The notes under the pieces: generated by a model | What the model saw: only the letters and a program-made list of their open reading frames with translations | Databases searched by the model: none | Told to the model about the DNA's origin: nothing | Part shown: one piece after another, positions 61,033 to 64,000 of the stretch | Position numbering within the stretch: position 1 is the stretch's first letter | Layout: each line of letters opens with the position of its first letter | Program-made: the position numbers and the translations under genes | DNA from: Candidatus Nitrosopelagicus sp. | Lineage (GTDB): Archaea; Thermoproteota; Nitrososphaeria; Nitrososphaerales; Nitrosopumilaceae | Reading direction: 5' to 3' | Length of the DNA stretch: 64,000 bases | Assembly: GCA_028242535.1 (NCBI GenBank) | Contig: JAOJYB010000004.1 | Span: 1-64,000 of the forward strand

Positions 61033-62094
61033 TTGAGTGTGGGATTGAAGCGATATCTTATCACAAGAGGGATAACAATGTTTGGCGTGTTGATGATAAC
61101 ATTGTTGCTTACAGTTTCACTTGTCGGTTCAAATATGGATACAATTCTAAAACAAGGAATAATTTATCAAGTTAGAGCAGAGATCACAGAGAATACATCA
61201 ATCGTACAAGGCTTCAATGACCCAAAAGAATTTGAGAAATTTGTTCAACAAAAAATTGATGAGAGAGTAAAAACGCTAGGACTTGACACGCCATGGTATT
61301 CTCCACAAAGACTGGGATATACAATGTATAAGATTTTAATTTTGGATTTTGGTAATGCAACATTTCTCACAAGTGATTCAGGATCATCAAATGTTGGAGA
61401 AATAATTTTTGAAAAGATGCCAAAAACAATTCTGCTATTTACTACAGCTACAATAATTATATCCATCATTGGAATTGTGTTAGGTGCAGCATCAAGTAAC
61501 AAAATTGGTTCAAAAATAGACCGTATAACATCTACATTTGCAGTGATTAGCAGTAGTTTCCCAGTTTGGTGGATTGGAATGTTAATGATATTTGTATTTG
61601 CCTTTGTTTACCAAATTTTTCCTGCAAGAGCAACACCGAATATAGCATCAGATGACCCAGGCTACTTTTTGGCATTGCTATACCATATGACGCTACCTGT
61701 GATAACAATTGTTTTAATTGGATTTGGAGCATGGGCATATCTTGTTAGAAATTTTATGGTAGGAATTATGCAAGAAGATTTCATCACTGCAAAAAAAACT
61801 ATGGGAATTTCCAAAAAGAAGATAGTGTATAGTCATGCATTAAGAAATGCAGCGCCTCCAATTGTCACCATACTTGCATTAAGTCTATCAGGTTCACTAG
61901 GAGGTGCAATAATTACAGAGGCAGTGTTTGATTGGCCAGGAATGGGTAGATTGTACTTTGAGGCAATTAGTGTAATGGATTTGCCAGTAATTATTGGTTC
62001 AACGTATATTCTAACAGTTTTATTTTTGGTGAGTATATTTATTGCAGATTTACTATATGGCTACTTTGATCCACGAGTGAGGACATCAAATTGA
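61033..62094 (+). CDS. ABC transporter permease, DppB/OppB family
   Basis: The 353-residue protein has six helices in the family pattern, starting 'RYLITRGITMFGVLMITLLL', with an outward loop and the EAA-type coupling segment 'TAKKTMGISKKKIVYSHALR' and 'ITEAVFDWPGMGRLYFEAIS'. It forms with the next gene the membrane part of a peptide/nickel/oligosaccharide importer. TTG 61033 opens the frame; GTG 61039 is favoured by the TATA position. The binding protein and ATPases are not in the window. Confidence 0.9.
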   Translation: MSVGLKRYLITRGITMFGVLMITLLLTVSLVGSNMDTILKQGIIYQVRAEITENTSIVQGFNDPKEFEKFVQQKIDERVKTLGLDTPWYSPQRLGYTMYKILILDFGNATFLTSDSGSSNVGEIIFEKMPKTILLFTTATIIISIIGIVLGAASSNKIGSKIDRITSTFAVISSSFPVWWIGMLMIFVFAFVYQIFPARATPNIASDDPGYFLALLYHMTLPVITIVLIGFGAWAYLVRNFMVGIMQEDFITAKKTMGISKKKIVYSHALRNAAPPIVTILALSLSGSLGGAIITEAVFDWPGMGRLYFEAISVMDLPVIIGSTYILTVLFLVSIFIADLLYGYFDPRVRTSN

Positions 62095-63452
62095 GTAGCG
62101 TTTCTACAAATGAAATTAAAAGAGAATTTCTAAAAAGTAAGATGGGATTAACTGGAGTTTTTATTTTACTAGGATTGGTTTTAGTTTCTATCATAACAAT
62201 TTCAACAATTCCTGTATCAACATTTCAAGAATGGAATAATCCTGAGAAATGGATATTATATCCAAAAACGTCAGTTCCAAGTTGGGTCAATCTTTTATCT
62301 TCAGAGAAAATTCCAGAACATAAGATTATTGATGCAGAAATTTTCGAGTCACATAAAGATGAAATTTTTCTTGTATCTCAGCAGTTTGGAGTATCCTTTG
62401 AGTATGATGATTTTCCAAGTGATTTTATTTTTGAAACAAAAACTAAATACTCAGATTCACACCTAGTTCAGATTAAAGTAATACGTCCGGATGGAATTAT
62501 TTTGGAAATATTATCCACTTCTTTGCCACACTCAGAAATAGATACGATTCATAATCAAAGGTATTTCTCAACGGACAGTATGATAAAGAAAAATCTAAAT
62601 GCATATAAAGACGAATTTCAATTTGATTTTTCTATCGGTGCAACTGAAATAATATTTTCAGATCTAAATGAAAACCAGGTGCAAAAAGGCAATTATATTT
62701 TCATTATGGATACATATGGAATAGGAGAACCTGCACGAGTATTAGAATCAAAAATGATTCTAGGAGGAAAGACATTTGGATTAATGGGTACGGATGAACT
62801 TCGTAGAGATTTAGCTGTAGGATTACTTTGGGGTACACCGCTTGCACTTTTCATTGGAATTTCAGTATCAATTGGATCAGTCGTTGTGGGATTAGTTTAT
62901 GGGGTTTATTCAGGGTATAAAGGAAAAAAGACAGATGAGGCTATGATGAGATTTAATGACGTTATCTATGCATTGCCTGCATTGCCATTTTTAATAATTT
63001 TGGCAGTTACAATAAGTAATAGTATATTTTTGATGATAGGTTTTCTTATGATTTTTAGCTGGGTAGGAATTGCAAAGGTCTCACGTAGCATGTCATTACA
63101 GATTAAGACTAGACAGTATGTGGAAGCAGCAAAAATAATGGGACAAAAAGACTCAAAGATAATTTTTAAGCATATTATTCCTCAGTTGCTGCCATACGCA
63201 TTTGCCAGTATAGCAATTTCAGTCCCCGCAGCCATCACTACAGAAGCAGGATTAAGTTTTCTGGGATTAGGCGATCCATCATTTCCCACATGGGGACAAA
63301 TTCTACATGATGCCAATACATATGGAGCCACGGCACAAGGATTTTGGTGGTGGATTGTCCCGCCAGGAATTTTAATTGCGATAACAGGATTGGCGTTTGT
63401 CTTTATTGGAAATGCTCTAGACGTGATAGTTAATCCAAAATTAAAAAGATAG
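62091..63452 (+). CDS. ABC transporter permease, DppC/OppC family
   Basis: TTG 62091 overlaps the DppB stop (TTGA). The protein has one helix, then a ~170-residue external insertion (residues 40-215) absent from short DppC proteins, then the permease core with 'GTPLALFIGISVSIGSVVVG', the EAA loop 'EAAKIMGQKDSKIIFKHIIP' and 'ITTEAGLSFLGLGDPSFPTW'. With DppB it should import a peptide-like substrate or a metal chelate. The insertion may contact the binding protein (inference). Confidence 0.9.
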   Translation: MSSVSTNEIKREFLKSKMGLTGVFILLGLVLVSIITISTIPVSTFQEWNNPEKWILYPKTSVPSWVNLLSSEKIPEHKIIDAEIFESHKDEIFLVSQQFGVSFEYDDFPSDFIFETKTKYSDSHLVQIKVIRPDGIILEILSTSLPHSEIDTIHNQRYFSTDSMIKKNLNAYKDEFQFDFSIGATEIIFSDLNENQVQKGNYIFIMDTYGIGEPARVLESKMILGGKTFGLMGTDELRRDLAVGLLWGTPLALFIGISVSIGSVVVGLVYGVYSGYKGKKTDEAMMRFNDVIYALPALPFLIILAVTISNSIFLMIGFLMIFSWVGIAKVSRSMSLQIKTRQYVEAAKIMGQKDSKIIFKHIIPQLLPYAFASIAISVPAAITTEAGLSFLGLGDPSFPTWGQILHDANTYGATAQGFWWWIVPPGILIAITGLAFVFIGNALDVIVNPKLKR

Positions 63453-63788
63453 TTATTCAGCTATGCTAAATTTTCGGATTAGATCAATTGATTTGTCATT
63501 TAGTTTTATTGTATAAGTTGCAGCATTAGGATTAGTATTTTTTTCTTCAGATAATAATTCAGTAAATTTTGTTTTTTCTACTTCAACTGCTCCTGCTTCA
63601 TGTGCACATAAATTAAATGCCTTAAGTTGAAGATTGTTCTTTAACAAATACGAAATAAATTTTTTATAATTTTCAGTGTTATTCCAATCAATATTTTTTT
63701 CGTCACATGCAGATATCCAAACATCTACAGAGTTATGGTAAAAAACTTTTTTTTTAATTACATCTAATGCTAAATCTGTTTGAGGCAT
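63453..63788 (-). CDS. Hypothetical protein (111 aa)
   Basis: A soluble alpha/beta protein with 'DLALDVIKKKVFYHNSVDVW', 'NNLQLKAFNLCAHEAGAVEV' and 'TYTIKLNDKSIDLIRKFSIA'. It has two Cys but no clear metal site. No domain is known. It abuts the DppC stop tail to tail and lies 9 bases after the next zinc-ribbon gene. Confidence 0.55.
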   Translation of the reverse strand: MPQTDLALDVIKKKVFYHNSVDVWISACDEKNIDWNNTENYKKFISYLLKNNLQLKAFNLCAHEAGAVEVEKTKFTELLSEEKNTNPNAATYTIKLNDKSIDLIRKFSIAE

Positions 63789-63797
63789 TTTGTATCT

Positions 63798-63992
63798 CTA
63801 AAACATTGCACGTTTCATTGAAGACCCGCAACGTGGGCATTCTCTCGCATTGTAAACCTTATGACATACAAGACATTCATATTTTATTCCAGGTTTGTCG
63901 CTATTTTGACCAAATAGACCTCCAAGTCCGCCAGAGTTTCCAGATCCAGAACCAGAACCAGAACCAAAGCCACCTCTCATTCGGTTCATCAT
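63798..63992 (-). CDS. Gly/Ser-rich zinc-ribbon protein (64 aa)
   Basis: The N-terminal 30 residues are Gly/Ser repeats ('GGFGSGSGSGSGNSGGLGGL'), followed by a zinc ribbon 'KYECLVCHKVYNARECPRCG' (CxxC and CPxC). The end 'SSMKRAMF' is basic. It starts at ATG 63992, close to the window edge, so the true start could lie beyond. It is probably an RNA- or protein-binding adaptor. Confidence 0.6.
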   Translation of the reverse strand: MMNRMRGGFGSGSGSGSGNSGGLGGLFGQNSDKPGIKYECLVCHKVYNARECPRCGSSMKRAMF

Positions 63993-64000
63993 TCTTTTTC

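Overview
The window is about 64 kb of AT-rich archaeal chromosome that fits a marine ammonia-oxidising thaumarchaeon (Nitrososphaerota, Nitrosopumilus-like). The assignment is inferred from the gene set: an archaeal uL3-type ribosomal operon with eS4 and the RNase P protein Rpp29, a proteasome alpha subunit, type II (archaeal) GAPDH, an ESCRT-III/CdvB cell-division protein, a SPOUT RNA methyltransferase, PurP-dependent purine synthesis and a complete biotin locus. Archaeal TATA boxes lie about 26 bases before many start codons. No ammonia monooxygenase gene is in view, so the name rests on overall character. There is no rRNA, CRISPR array, transposase or prophage.

Layout. 1-5 kb: small regulators and orphan genes (two tandem stand-alone RAM domains, a VOC protein, a DUF6659-like protein, a class III nucleotidyl cyclase, a methyltransferase). 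5-8 kb: threonine dehydratase, then divergent purE/purK. 8-12.3 kb: membrane proteins, a sugar nucleotidyltransferase and a tightly packed set of LLM oxidoreductase, thiolase and DUF35 protein. 12.3-20.8 kb: Hjc resolvase, threonine synthase, a CNNM/CorC transporter, GAPDH, a DsbA-like protein and HMG-CoA synthase. 20.8-25 kb: bioD-bioA facing bioB-bioF across a shared control region. 25-30 kb: CcdA plus a DipZ-like thioredoxin, CdvB, proteasome alpha, SPOUT methyltransferase. 30.1-37.9 kb: the ribosomal operon uL3-uL4-uL23-uS19-uL22-uS3-uL29-Rpp29-uS17-uL14-uL24-eS4-uL5-uS14-uS8-uL6. uL2 is missing from its usual place and the cluster stops after uL6. 38.3 kb: tRNA-Asn.

38.4-46.5 kb is looser: palindromes, an odd repeat-bearing intergenic stretch, F420/FMN-type oxidase, DUF371, ArsR-like regulator, purC, CDGSH protein, two methyltransferases and several orphan small genes. 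46.5-51.7 kb is the purine block RAM-purF-purL-purQ, then an opposite-strand CBS gene, then purS. 52-57 kb holds tatC-tatA, a UbiX-type prenyltransferase, purP, a bifunctional-nuclease-domain protein and a membrane protein with Cys motifs. 57-64 kb holds a PIN-like/DUF6659 pair, a B12-binding protein with a transposase-like N-terminus, a TPR and an HD protein, and a DppBC-type ABC permease pair.

Together the purine genes purE, K, C, F, L, Q, S and P are spread over four loci and cover most of IMP synthesis. The biotin genes cover pimeloyl thioester to biotin. thrC and ilvA serve threonine and isoleucine synthesis, and HMG-CoA synthase the mevalonate route. The most unusual material is short: proteins under 50 residues (several with one membrane helix), palindromes and stem-loops between genes, a candidate biotin operator, and catalytic-site departures in the cyclase and thiolase.
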